Assembly (NCBI GenBank): GCA_018222805.1 | Contig: JAAEZQ010000001.1 | Location: 1 to 64,000 of the forward strand | Direction: 5' to 3' | From: Vibrionaceae bacterium | GTDB lineage: Bacteria; Pseudomonadota; Gammaproteobacteria; Enterobacterales; Vibrionaceae | Length of the DNA: 64,000 bases | Shown: positions 46,603 through 55,865 of the stretch, piece after piece | How positions within the stretch are numbered: the stretch's first letter is position 1 | Layout: each line of letters opens with the position of its first letter | Notes under the pieces: model-generated | Database searches by the model: none | Told to the model about the DNA's origin: nothing | The model's input: only the letters and a program-made list of their open reading frames with translations | Position numbers and translations under genes: made by a program

Positions 46603-47970
46603 CTAATCTCGTCGCTTTTTCATCTCATACAGTTCTTCATCAGCGCGTATAATCACATCATCAAGCACTTCATGTGCTTCGCTGGTGGCTAATCCAGTAC
46701 AGACGCTAATTTCAATATCAAGCGCTTTTAGACGATTGTCTTTTACAACACATTGTAATTTTTTATCAAGCTCGGACGCCTGGCTTCGACTGCAACTAGG
46801 CAGAATAGCCAAAAACTCATCTCCCCCAGTACGTACAAGATAATCGCTGTTTCTGAATACTTTCTTCATCGACTCAGCAATGATAGTGATAGCATCGTCA
46901 CCAACATGATGCCCATAACGATCGTTAATCTTCTTAATGCGGTTGCCATCAATTGCCATCACGGAGTAAGGAGCTTCAGCTAAGCGATTTTTGAACGTGC
47001 TATCTTTAAACAACCTTCGATTATACAAACCCGTTAATTCATCTTTTGTCACATCAGTTAACGCGTTAGCAAGTTGCATCTTGTTCTGATTTGACTCGTG
47101 AACCTTGGTGAAGTACGCGAAAGCAACAATAAAAAAGATGACATACAGATAGCTATAATCAACCAGTAATTTGCTGAAAGGATATTGGTAAACGATCAGG
47201 TTATTGTTGTCTGCCATATAAGATTGGGTATAAGCAAAATGCGCCCATGGGTAACCAGGAAAGTAAATGATCAGCTGCTTATTACCATTGTTGGTTATCG
47301 ACTCTACCGCTTTTCCTTCTTCGTAAAGCACAGTTAATTGCATCTGAGTAGAGAATTCCCCGACCAGTTTACCCTGATGATAGACCGGGCTCATGACGCT
47401 CAATGCGTGTTCACCTGTAGTTCGGCACTTAAACGGCTTGGAGAACAATACACGATCCGTTAATTGACCTTTCCAAGCATCTTTAACACAAGAAATATTC
47501 TCTTTACACACCTCTAAATCGAATACACTTTTATTATTTTCCAACCCTTCAACCGGATGCTCAACAATAAGTTTATTCCCCGTATAGGAACGAAAGTACA
47601 ATGTTGAAGCTGTGTCTTTATAAAGATTCGATAAATATTCTTCCGCCTGATGGAACACTTTACGTGCTACTGCTTCAACGTAATTGAGCTTTTTACTAGA
47701 ATCTGAAGAGTATATTGCATCTCGAAAGCTCAAGTTGGTTCCCAACTCTATCTCTTCAGTGCTGCTATTCTGATGCTGCTCAAGCTGAGATTCTGTCAGT
47801 AAGCCTAACAGAATCACTTGTTGCTTTATCTTAGATAACCGCTCGACATAAGAGTGGAACTGCTTGTTCTCATATGAGAATACTACCGCACCAATAGTGA
47901 CGACCGAAGTAACAAACAGTAAGGTAGCTATGAAAAGTGACAAAGAGACATTTCTTAGATTCACGTTCAT
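46603..47970 (-). CDS. Membrane-bound diguanylate cyclase (GGDEF)
   Basis: A 455-residue protein. A first transmembrane helix (about residues 10-32), a periplasmic sensor of some 220 residues with several cysteines (CKENISCVKD, KCRTTGEH), a second helix near residue 275, then a GGDEF domain. The active motif is RTGGDEF near residue 398, and the inhibitory I-site RNSD lies five residues before it, so both synthesis of c-di-GMP and feedback control look intact. Its ATGA overlap with the NarL regulator upstream ties it to the same operon. Confidence 0.9.
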   Translation of the reverse strand: MNVNLRNVSLSLFIATLLFVTSVVTIGAVVFSYENKQFHSYVERLSKIKQQVILLGLLTESQLEQHQNSSTEEIELGTNLSFRDAIYSSDSSKKLNYVEAVARKVFHQAEEYLSNLYKDTASTLYFRSYTGNKLIVEHPVEGLENNKSVFDLEVCKENISCVKDAWKGQLTDRVLFSKPFKCRTTGEHALSVMSPVYHQGKLVGEFSTQMQLTVLYEEGKAVESITNNGNKQLIIYFPGYPWAHFAYTQSYMADNNNLIVYQYPFSKLLVDYSYLYVIFFIVAFAYFTKVHESNQNKMQLANALTDVTKDELTGLYNRRLFKDSTFKNRLAEAPYSVMAIDGNRIKKINDRYGHHVGDDAITIIAESMKKVFRNSDYLVRTGGDEFLAILPSCSRSQASELDKKLQCVVKDNRLKALDIEISVCTGLATSEAHEVLDDVIIRADEELYEMKKRRD

Positions 47971-48578
47971 ATTACGTCCTTTAGATCTCCCGCAATCCTT
48001 GTTAACTCAACAATATTGTCAACATTAAATTTATCTAACACACGACGCTTATAAGTGCTGACAGTTTTATCGCTGATAGATAATACTTCTGCGATATCGC
48101 GGTTCGATTTACCTTGTAGCAGATACTTCATTACCGAGCTCTCTCTGCTTGAAAGCCGTGGCGCCCCCCTTACTTCGCTAGACACCTGCTTAAACTTAAA
48201 GAATGAGTACCCTTTCGCCACCGCCTCTATGGCATCTTTAAGTATTTCATGGTTTTCAGATTTACATACATAACCATCCGCGCCCGAACGAAATGCCATT
48301 TGGCTGTACATTTGGCTAGTTTCAGCAGAGAAAAAGATGACTTTCCCTTCGTAACCATGCGACTTGATACGTTTATAGAAGTCGAAGCCGTCACAGTCGG
48401 ATAAGTTAACATCTAATATTAGTAATTCGATATCGCATTCTTTTATCGCCGTCAGTGCAGATCTCGAAGAAGTGGCCGTAATCACTTCATTTGCAACACC
48501 TAACTCTTCAAGCAAGTATTTAATGGCAACACAAACGAGTGGATGATCGTCAAAGATTAAGCAGTTCAATTTATTCAT
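47967..48578 (-). CDS. NarL/FixJ-type response regulator (RocA-like)
   Basis: A 203-residue receiver plus LuxR-type HTH. The acidic pair is in IFDDHP near residue 9, the phospho-Asp in LLILDVNLSD near residue 53 and Lys in YVCKSEN near residue 103. The HTH SNRDIAEVLSISDKTVSTYK is near residue 158. Length and position after a REC-EAL gene match RocA1 of Pseudomonas. It overlaps the GGDEF gene by four bases. Confidence 0.9.
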   Translation of the reverse strand: MNKLNCLIFDDHPLVCVAIKYLLEELGVANEVITATSSRSALTAIKECDIELLILDVNLSDCDGFDFYKRIKSHGYEGKVIFFSAETSQMYSQMAFRSGADGYVCKSENHEILKDAIEAVAKGYSFFKFKQVSSEVRGAPRLSSRESSVMKYLLQGKSNRDIAEVLSISDKTVSTYKRRVLDKFNVDNIVELTRIAGDLKDVI

Positions 48579-48582
48579 ATTT

Positions 48583-49737
48583 TTAGTTCAGTATGGTTAT
48601 TGCTTCTAAGGGCATTGGTTTATTGATGTAAAAACCTTGGCAAAGGTCTATTCCATATTCACGCATGACTTTCATCGTCGCTTCATCCTCAACGCCTTCT
48701 GCGACGACATGAATATTTAAACTTTTCGCCAACGAACGAATGGCAATGACGATATTTCGTTTTTTGGGGTCACTTTCGATACCATGAACAAAAGAACGAT
48801 CTATTTTGAGTTCGTTGAAAGGCAGTTGCGCGAGTTTTTCAAACGTTGAGGATCCAGTGCCGAAGTCATCAATAGATACCGTGACACCATTCATTCGTAA
48901 CTTGAGTAAGTTTTTATAAATTGAAGCATTTGCCTGGAACGTATCGCGCTCGGTGATTTCTATAGTGATCTGTTCAGGCTCAATGTCGTTGTCATGGCAC
49001 ATTTGAAGAAATCGGCTGGAAAACTGAGTATCTTGTAGGTTTGCGTGATCAACATTAATAGATACTTTTTGCGTTAAGCCACGGTTTTTGATGTCGTAGA
49101 TAACATTGCTAAATACCGCATCAAAAAGTGCTTTCGATAGACCACAACGCTCAACAATGTTCAAAAAGTGGCAAGGCGACAAGACACCATGTATTGGGTG
49201 ATACCAGCGAGCCAGAGCCTCATAACCTAACACCTCTCCACTTTTCGTACCAACCAACGGCTGGTAGTAGTTTTTTACGCGCCCTTCATCTAACGCCCAA
49301 ATAAACTCGTGGTCTTCAACTTCGATCGGTTGAATAAACGTCGCTTTCTTGTGTCTATCTTGTTGCATTTTGCCTACGATGTCAGCGACTTCAAGCTGGT
49401 CGTAAGGTTTCTGTAATTTACCGACCACCTCGAAACTAAAATCACTACACATAGCCTTGACCGCGGAAATAATTGTAAGATCCATGGCACTTACTATCAC
49501 CACTTTGCCTTGGAAGTTGATCTGATCGAGCAACTCCATCATATCGACGCCATCTCTCCCTGGCATCATGATATCGCAAAATATCACATCAAATTGCGTG
49601 GTTTCTGCGTACATAATGGCTTCATCCACGCAGTTAAATGGGGCGACATAAGCGCCATGCTTGCGTAAGGCATGTGTCAGTAAAGTGGTTTGAAGAGGAT
49701 GATCGTCGATCACCATCGCGTTAAATTTTCTGTTCAT
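48583..49737 (-). CDS. REC-EAL c-di-GMP phosphodiesterase (RocR-like)
   Basis: A 384-residue protein, near RocR of P. aeruginosa (392). The receiver (about residues 1-125) has VIDDHP, the acceptor in VIFCDIMMPGRDG near residue 55, and KLQKP. The EAL domain keeps all catalytic groups: YEALARW, SINVDHANL, ITIEITERD, VSIDDFGTGSS, LKIDRSF, VVAEGVE and CQGFYINKP. It should hydrolyse c-di-GMP when phosphorylated. It overlaps the hybrid kinase gene by 17 bases and is followed by the NarL regulator after four bases. Confidence 0.92.
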   Translation of the reverse strand: MNRKFNAMVIDDHPLQTTLLTHALRKHGAYVAPFNCVDEAIMYAETTQFDVIFCDIMMPGRDGVDMMELLDQINFQGKVVIVSAMDLTIISAVKAMCSDFSFEVVGKLQKPYDQLEVADIVGKMQQDRHKKATFIQPIEVEDHEFIWALDEGRVKNYYQPLVGTKSGEVLGYEALARWYHPIHGVLSPCHFLNIVERCGLSKALFDAVFSNVIYDIKNRGLTQKVSINVDHANLQDTQFSSRFLQMCHDNDIEPEQITIEITERDTFQANASIYKNLLKLRMNGVTVSIDDFGTGSSTFEKLAQLPFNELKIDRSFVHGIESDPKKRNIVIAIRSLAKSLNIHVVAEGVEDEATMKVMREYGIDLCQGFYINKPMPLEAITILN

Positions 49738-52700
49738 GTATTTCTGTCCAATGTTTCACATTCTCGATCTCCTGCTCGATATGTATGATGAGTTCCGCTG
49801 CATGTTTACCCAACTCAGTAGCACTGACCTTCTCCGCCTCAATGCACAGATCGGTTAACATTGAAATTCCTATCGCTCCTACTGCCCCTTTTATCCCATG
49901 AATTACACGTCTTTTATCTGCATCAGTGACTGCGCTCTTCAACTTGGCAACATCAGCGGCCATCGACTGACTAAACACTTGCGCAATTTCTTGGGCATCT
50001 TGTAAAGTAAACTTATCAATCCAGTTTATTGGTGGAACTTTTTCTTTATGTCCTAGAAAAGGAACCAAGATGGATTTCAATTTATCCAGGTCATACGGCT
50101 TATAAAGCACATTATCCATCCCCAGTTCGTTCGCTTTCTCACTTGCCAAGCGGGAGTCTTCAGCCGTAACCCCGATTATCGGGAGCGTTTCAAATATCTG
50201 TGAAGAACGCACGCGCTTAACCAACTCAAAACCGTCCATTTCTGGCATATGGAAGTCCGTTAGAAGTGCAGTGACCTGTTGATTTCGCTGCAGATACTCC
50301 CATGCTTCACGGCCGTTATCGACAATCACTGGCTCAATACCAAGCTCGCGCATCTGCATCAAAATGATGCGTTGGTTGATAGGGTTATCTTCTGCGATCA
50401 AAACCGTTCCCTCAATCCAAGAGATCGTTTCTTGCGCTATGTCTGTTGAAATCACGTTTTGATGGCTTTGGTCAAACAAACTTAATAAGGTGTCAGGGTA
50501 CTGGATCTCACGTAATGACAGACAAATTGGCGTGATGTCATGCTGGCTAAACAGCACACCTGTACAGTGGCCCGCCCGATCTCGTTCAGGTAGTAGATTT
50601 ACGGTGTTGTCTTCATTAGATGCTGTCATGTTCCGGGTTTCGCACCACTTACGGACACTCAATGGTAATGCGTCACTGTATGTCAGCTCTGGAAAGTATT
50701 CGCCGCTGAGTTCGCACAGCGTTACCGGGAGCTTGACTACCATTGTCGTGCCCAGGCCATATTGGGAATCAATCGCGAGCTCTCCGCCCATACATTGGAT
50801 CAGGCGGTCGACTATACTGAGCCCTAAACCTGTTCCACCATATTTGCGAGTAATGGTGTCATCTGCCTGAACAAAAGGATCTAAAACACCTTTTAACTGG
50901 CTTTCTGTCATCCCGATACCAGTGTCTGCCACTTTTAAAATAAGTTGAGACTCATGCACAATGACGCTAATCGCGATTTCACCTTCAGAGGTAAATTTGA
51001 CTGCGTTAGACAGTAAATTGGTGATGATCTGAATTAATCTCAACGAGTCAATTTCCACTAGGCGGTGGAGGAAAGGCTTCACAGTCACCTTATAGTCCAA
51101 ACCTTTATCCAGCGCTTTAGGCTCAAAACTACGTAAAACATCACAGAGCGTTGAAAGCAAGTCTATTTTTACGGGTACAACGGTTAACTGTCCTGCCTCC
51201 AACTTGGAAAAATCCAGGACTTCGTCAACAAGCGTATTTAAATGATCTAGTGCATGCATCGCCTGAGAGGTAAGCTCTAAGTTAGATGAATCCTCTATTT
51301 GGCGCTGGAGTATGTCGAGAATACCGTGCGCTGCGGACAGGGGCGTTCTCAACTCATGGCTCATGGTTGCCAAAAAGTTTTCACGTGCACGCACAGCCGT
51401 TTGTGCCTTCTCTTGCGCATCAATGAGTGCTTGCTCTCGCTCTTTCTGATGCGTTATGTCTTGAATGACGGTGAGTACAAATTTTGTCTTACCGCTCGGC
51501 GATGAAATAGACTTACGCTCACGGTAAACATGATTAATACCTAATTTACAGCCTGATGACGCAACTTCTTCCGTAATTCGTTCCCCTTCAATAACTTTGA
51601 TCAATTCATCTTCGTTATCCACAAGACGTATCCCTGTTGAAGAGCGTTGAAGACTACAACCTTCGCACTGGCCATGTTTGTGCTGCGCACAGTTACTCAT
51701 CTCCAAGTGATTGTTCTCGTCATGGATAAATACCAGGCTATTGATTTCCTGAATAATCTCCATAAGCCACTGCTTTTCTTTTTCTTCGTTGTTGGCATTC
51801 AACTCAGCCAGATTCACTTTTAATTTCAAGTGTGCCAAAACAAAGTACGCCACAACTAACAACACAAAAAACGCAACCACTCCCGACACAACGATTCTTG
51901 TGATGTGTTCGTCGTCATAGCCATAGACCAAGTTAAAATTTCGGTGTGAACGAAGCAGCTTTTCTATCTCGTTTGAGTCAATCGTTTCGATAACACTATC
52001 GAGCATGTTTTTTAGCTGCGTATTATGGTTAGACACTGCAAACGCGATTGAGAATGTCAGTACGTCATGTTCATTAATGACTAAGTCATCAACCTGATCC
52101 TGTGTAATCAAACTGAGGACAATATCATCAGGGACGTAAGCGATATCCAACTTACCTGACTTCAGATCCATCAAAAGCTGCCTGGGATCATCGTAGCGAG
52201 AAAATCGATCATGCTGCCATGAATCTAAGTGCACTAACCCTTGCTTTTTTAAACTGATTAAAATGCCGAGCTTTGAATTGTAGGTCGCGTCCACATTTCG
52301 CTCTTCCGTTCGAATAGACACGAAGTTGTTTCGCATAAAAGGTTTAGTTACTAACCAGTCTGAAACTGGGGCTTCATCGACGTAAGCAACAGGGACAAGA
52401 TCAGAGTTAAACGCGGTCAACCCACTGCTTAAGCTAGGGTTGGGCTTAACAAACTCAAATGATAAGCCTGTTCGAGATTGAACTAACTCAATGAAGTCCG
52501 GAAGAAAGCCATCTAGATGATCAGAGTGAGCGCTCCTAAATAAAAACGGATAGGCCTCTTCACTGCTGCTGTAAGTAATCTGGTGATCACTGCCTAACTG
52601 TTTGCGATACTCAGCTAACAACTTGTCGTTAATGTGGTATGGGTTTTGAGACGCAACAGAGCGAATATTTTTTCCACTCTTTTCCCAGTTCAGAATCTTA

Positions 52701-53395
52701 TCGAACTGATTAATCAGTTTTTGATTATCATGCGAAGTAATAAAGCTCACCTCTTCATGATTCAGCCACTCTGGTATGTCTACCAATCCTTTGACGATAT
52801 TGTGCTGATCGAGATACTGGTTGATCACAACATAAGTAGAAATTAGCGCGTTAGCTTTGCCGGAACGAACCTTATCAAAGGCCTCTGAACGGGTTCTCGC
52901 ATAACTGATGTTGCCGACCCCCTGAGTTTTAAGGTTGTCACAATATGAACTGCCCTCAACACATACCCAATGGATGTCTTGATGGTCGCGTCGCTTAAAG
53001 TTGGCATCTTGGTACCAAACAGCAATGGTGCTGAAAAAGAAGGGCTGCGAAAACAGGAAGCGACTTTCTCTGTCACTTGTTTTACTGAATCCTACCGCGC
53101 CATCAATGATACCGTTCTCTACGTCGGCTAACAGAGGAGGAATATGCTTATAAGGACGAAGTTCAAGTTTGAGATTAAGCGCTTTTGAAATGTTGGTCAG
53201 GTAATCAAGGTTGATGTCATAAAAGGGACCAACACTGTCTAGCATTGAATCTGTAGAATTATGCTGAGTAATCACACCAACAACGACCGTTTCTTTTTGT
53301 TCTTTGCTAGTAATTACCGCTGATGCATCAAAAGAAACCGCGACACTAAAAAGCGTAACGAATAACAAGAATTTTTTTCTTATAATGCTGAACAT
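49721..53395 (-). CDS. EvgS/RocS-type hybrid sensor histidine kinase
   Basis: A 1224-residue unorthodox kinase. A signal peptide (cut near residue 26, ASA) precedes two tandem SBP_bac_3 periplasmic domains (about 35-260 and 270-500). A transmembrane helix follows near residues 505-527, then a cysteine-rich PAS (about 545-655), the H-box LATMSHELRTPLSAAHG near residue 675, the ATPase motifs LLSNAVKF and KYGGTGLGLSI, a receiver with LLTDFHMPEMDG near residue 1040, and an HPt domain with RVIHGIKGAVG near residue 1155. The layout and length match RocS1 and EvgS/BvgS. It phosphorylates, by inference, the EAL and NarL proteins encoded downstream. Confidence 0.93.
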   Translation of the reverse strand: MFSIIRKKFLLFVTLFSVAVSFDASAVITSKEQKETVVVGVITQHNSTDSMLDSVGPFYDINLDYLTNISKALNLKLELRPYKHIPPLLADVENGIIDGAVGFSKTSDRESRFLFSQPFFFSTIAVWYQDANFKRRDHQDIHWVCVEGSSYCDNLKTQGVGNISYARTRSEAFDKVRSGKANALISTYVVINQYLDQHNIVKGLVDIPEWLNHEEVSFITSHDNQKLINQFDKILNWEKSGKNIRSVASQNPYHINDKLLAEYRKQLGSDHQITYSSSEEAYPFLFRSAHSDHLDGFLPDFIELVQSRTGLSFEFVKPNPSLSSGLTAFNSDLVPVAYVDEAPVSDWLVTKPFMRNNFVSIRTEERNVDATYNSKLGILISLKKQGLVHLDSWQHDRFSRYDDPRQLLMDLKSGKLDIAYVPDDIVLSLITQDQVDDLVINEHDVLTFSIAFAVSNHNTQLKNMLDSVIETIDSNEIEKLLRSHRNFNLVYGYDDEHITRIVVSGVVAFFVLLVVAYFVLAHLKLKVNLAELNANNEEKEKQWLMEIIQEINSLVFIHDENNHLEMSNCAQHKHGQCEGCSLQRSSTGIRLVDNEDELIKVIEGERITEEVASSGCKLGINHVYRERKSISSPSGKTKFVLTVIQDITHQKEREQALIDAQEKAQTAVRARENFLATMSHELRTPLSAAHGILDILQRQIEDSSNLELTSQAMHALDHLNTLVDEVLDFSKLEAGQLTVVPVKIDLLSTLCDVLRSFEPKALDKGLDYKVTVKPFLHRLVEIDSLRLIQIITNLLSNAVKFTSEGEIAISVIVHESQLILKVADTGIGMTESQLKGVLDPFVQADDTITRKYGGTGLGLSIVDRLIQCMGGELAIDSQYGLGTTMVVKLPVTLCELSGEYFPELTYSDALPLSVRKWCETRNMTASNEDNTVNLLPERDRAGHCTGVLFSQHDITPICLSLREIQYPDTLLSLFDQSHQNVISTDIAQETISWIEGTVLIAEDNPINQRIILMQMRELGIEPVIVDNGREAWEYLQRNQQVTALLTDFHMPEMDGFELVKRVRSSQIFETLPIIGVTAEDSRLASEKANELGMDNVLYKPYDLDKLKSILVPFLGHKEKVPPINWIDKFTLQDAQEIAQVFSQSMAADVAKLKSAVTDADKRRVIHGIKGAVGAIGISMLTDLCIEAEKVSATELGKHAAELIIHIEQEIENVKHWTEIHEQKI

Positions 53396-53866
53396 AAAGA
53401 CTTCCTCTAATTGGGAAGTCAGACTAATCTGAAGGACTCAAAAGTCAAATATCAAGCACCCATGAGGACAATCATAAGATACTGATATAATTAACTTATT
53501 TTAAATTCCGTAAGTGCATTCCTACAAACTCTTCCACCTTTGACTACATTCCATTTGCGTTCAACATCTCAGCAAATAATCTTAATTACAATGCACCCTA
53601 TATTTTGAGCAAGATAAATAGCAAAAGCCTAAGCTTAAATATTAGACACTTGATACTGACTAAACGGTTTTGCTCCATCATCTTGGGTGCTCATTGGTAT
53701 TACGTGATAAACTACACGATTAACAGCAGAATGAAGCTCAACTCTGCGGTACATTGGAAAGATACCTCGAATAGCCAGTATGCTGGCCTCATCAAATTGA
53801 GTAGCCGAATATTCAGGTTAGTAACCGTACCCGTTATGAGCAAAAGAATTTAAGGTAGTAACTCAA
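53396..53866. other. divergent region between hybrid kinase and rbgA
   Basis: No gene supported; an 82-codon frame at 53605-53853 has an atypical composition and no relatives that I know. TTCCTACAA occurs at 53519-53527, about 125 bases upstream of the kinase gene, repeating the motif seen at 12518 and 44855. Confidence 0.4.
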
Positions 53867-54811
53867 ATGGTTAACAACTCAATCCAGTGGTTTCCTGGCC
53901 ACATGCACAAAGCGCGTAAAGAGATCGAAGAAGCCATCCCACAGGTGGATGTGATCATCGAAGTACTGGATGCCCGTATTCCTTTTAGTAGCGAAAACCC
54001 TTTGATTTCTCAGATTCGTGGTGAAAAACCGGTCGTTAAGGTATTGAACAAACGCGATTTGGCTGACCCGGAACTGACTCAACTCTGGATTGATCATCTT
54101 GAGCAAGAACAGAATGTGAAAGCCATGGCTATCACAACTTCTGAACCTCAGGAAGTTCATAAAATTATGGAACTGTGCCGAAAACTTGCTCCTCACCGCG
54201 AAGAGATCGGAAAAAACATTCGTACCATGATCATGGGTATCCCAAATGTGGGGAAATCAACCATCATCAATACACTTGCAGGCCGTACGATCGCAGTAAC
54301 GGGGAACCAGCCTGCGGTAACACGCCGTCAACAACGCATCAATCTTCAAAACGGCATTGTTTTATCTGATACTCCTGGAATTTTGTGGCCAAAAGTAGAA
54401 AACCCGCACAGTGGCTTTCGTCTTGCAGCGACAGGGGCAGTGAAAGACACAGCGATGGAATATGATGAAGTGGCATTTTACACCATCGAATACCTAGCAG
54501 CTCAATACCCTGAAAAACTTAAACAACGTTATCAAATCGATGAGCTTCCAGAATCTGATATCGAAATCATGGAAGAGATTGGTCGTCGCCGTGGCGCATT
54601 GCGAGCCGGTGGCCGTGTTGACCTACATAAAGTATCTGAGATTCTGCTTCATGAACTGCGTCAGGGTACATTAGGACAGATCACATTAGAGCGTCCCGAA
54701 ATGATTACTCAAGAGCTTATCGAAGTGGAAATCGAAACCGCGCGTAAAGAAGAAGAGAAAGCTAAACGTAAAGAAGAACGACGTAAACGCTACTTGCGTA
54801 ACAAACGTTAA
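53867..54811 (+). CDS. rbgA: RbgA/YlqF ribosome biogenesis GTPase
   Basis: A 314-residue circularly permuted GTPase. The G4 motif NKRD (near residue 61) comes before G1 GIPNVGKS (near residue 124) and G3 DTPG (near residue 165). It starts with IQWFPGHMHKARKEIEE, typical of the family. RbgA helps late assembly of the 50S subunit. The tail is very basic (KAKRKEERRKRYLRNKR), as expected for ribosome binding. It is a single gene with its own terminator. Confidence 0.93.
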   Translation: MVNNSIQWFPGHMHKARKEIEEAIPQVDVIIEVLDARIPFSSENPLISQIRGEKPVVKVLNKRDLADPELTQLWIDHLEQEQNVKAMAITTSEPQEVHKIMELCRKLAPHREEIGKNIRTMIMGIPNVGKSTIINTLAGRTIAVTGNQPAVTRRQQRINLQNGIVLSDTPGILWPKVENPHSGFRLAATGAVKDTAMEYDEVAFYTIEYLAAQYPEKLKQRYQIDELPESDIEIMEEIGRRRGALRAGGRVDLHKVSEILLHELRQGTLGQITLERPEMITQELIEVEIETARKEEEKAKRKEERRKRYLRNKR

Positions 54812-54836
54812 CCTGTTGCCCTTTAGTCGGACACCG

Positions 54837-54867
54837 AAAAGCTCAGTGCCATACTGAGCTTTTTTAT
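54837..54867 (+). terminator. rbgA terminator
   Basis: AAAAGCTCAGT-GCCAT-ACTGAGCTTTTTT, an 11-pair stem with T-run, 26 bases past rbgA. Confidence 0.92.
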
Positions 54868-54959
54868 ACCAATACCAATCATTTAATTATCATCGCTATT
54901 ATCTGTTTTGGTTGGTGATTATATAACTCACCAGCGATAAACAGTATGGTGTGGTATAA
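54864..54959. repeat. 96-base element with terminal inverted repeats
   Basis: TTATACCA (54864-54871) and TGGTATAA (54952-54959) bound an AT-rich stretch with further internal pairing (GGTGA...TCACC near 54914-54932). Small palindromic repeats with TACCA ends are common between Vibrio genes. Only one copy is seen in this window. Confidence 0.4.
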
Positions 54960-54984
54960 ATAATAAATAACATTGCGCGTTAAC

Positions 54985-55019
54985 AACATAAAGAGCAGCG
55001 TTTTGCTGCTCTTTATGTT
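54985..55019. terminator. terminator of the GNAT gene
   Basis: AACATAAAGAGCAGC-GTTTT-GCTGCTCTTTATGTT is a perfect 15-pair stem, 27 bases past the GNAT gene (minus strand). Confidence 0.8.
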
Positions 55020-55045
55020 TACAACTTCATATACAGTTGTGAAGG

Positions 55046-55594
55046 CTAGGAGTAGACAACGTGGTCTTCAATGCCGTTTACCAACGCTTGTGCACTCGGC
55101 CAACTGAACACTTTTTCCATCACTTCCGTGCCCCCCGGCGCGCGCCAAATACGCTCTTGGCACTCTCGGCCACCAATGTGGCGATAAAATTCGATTGCTG
55201 AAGTATTTTGCGAAACAACTTCCAAATATAAGCCACAATCTCTGAAGTATTGCTGCTGCCATTCAGCGGCGGCAAGTAACAGTTGTTTTCCGATACCACG
55301 GCTGCGAAATGCCTCGTCGACATGCAGCGCATCAATAAAAGTACCGCGCTCAAAATCATGGTTACCAAAGATGCAAACAAAACCAATTAAAAGACCACCC
55401 TCTTCTGCGAGTACGATATGTTGGTTGAAAGGAGGGTTGGTAAGACGGGTCTGCCAAATCAGCAATTTATCATCCAGAGCGTCTTTGTTTAAGTAACTGC
55501 TACTGAGGATACCTTGATAGTGACGTTTCCAACTCTCTGCATGCAGATGAGCGATACGTTCGTAGTCCTTATATTCCGCTAGTCGTAAATCCAT
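55046..55594 (-). CDS. GNAT-family N-acetyltransferase
   Basis: A 182-residue acetyltransferase. The acetyl-CoA loop is in EAFRSRGIGKQLLLAAAEW near residue 95, followed by LEVVSQNTSAIEFYRHIGG near residue 125. The start LRLAEYKDYERIAHLHAESW is usual for small-molecule GNATs. Substrate unknown. It is a single gene. Confidence 0.84.
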   Translation of the reverse strand: MDLRLAEYKDYERIAHLHAESWKRHYQGILSSSYLNKDALDDKLLIWQTRLTNPPFNQHIVLAEEGGLLIGFVCIFGNHDFERGTFIDALHVDEAFRSRGIGKQLLLAAAEWQQQYFRDCGLYLEVVSQNTSAIEFYRHIGGRECQERIWRAPGGTEVMEKVFSWPSAQALVNGIEDHVVYS

Positions 55595-55805
55595 TACGTG
55601 TTCCTATATTATTATATATTCTGCTCTTCTAAATAACTTCAGCACTTTCCACCAAAATAAGCCGCACTTACTGGTAGATTTCACATAACTTAAGCCAAAG
55701 CTCATTTTTTAATACTACTCATTATTTAATTAAAAGCAAAATATGCCGACAGATTTATTAGCTATATACTATAAGAATCATCACAATTGTGTAACTTCAG
55801 TTTGA

Positions 55806-55847
55806 CTTACACGTGTACGCTGATAATCTAGCGTACAGTTGTTAGCT
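55806..55847. promoter_or_regulatory. paired FabR-like palindromes upstream of the desaturase
   Basis: AGCGTACA-GT-TGTTAGCT at 55830-55847 (plus) and AGCGTACA-CG-TGTAAG at 55821-55806 (minus) resemble the AGCGTACA half sites of FabR, the repressor of unsaturated fatty acid genes. The two face each other across eight bases, ending 18 bases before the start codon. Confidence 0.5.
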
Positions 55848-55865
55848 CAAAGTCAGGAAAACATT

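Noticed and set aside
53605..53853. 82-codon frame before rbgA
   Set aside because: Composition is unlike neighbouring genes, no ribosome site is evident and it lies in the promoter region of rbgA and the hybrid kinase.
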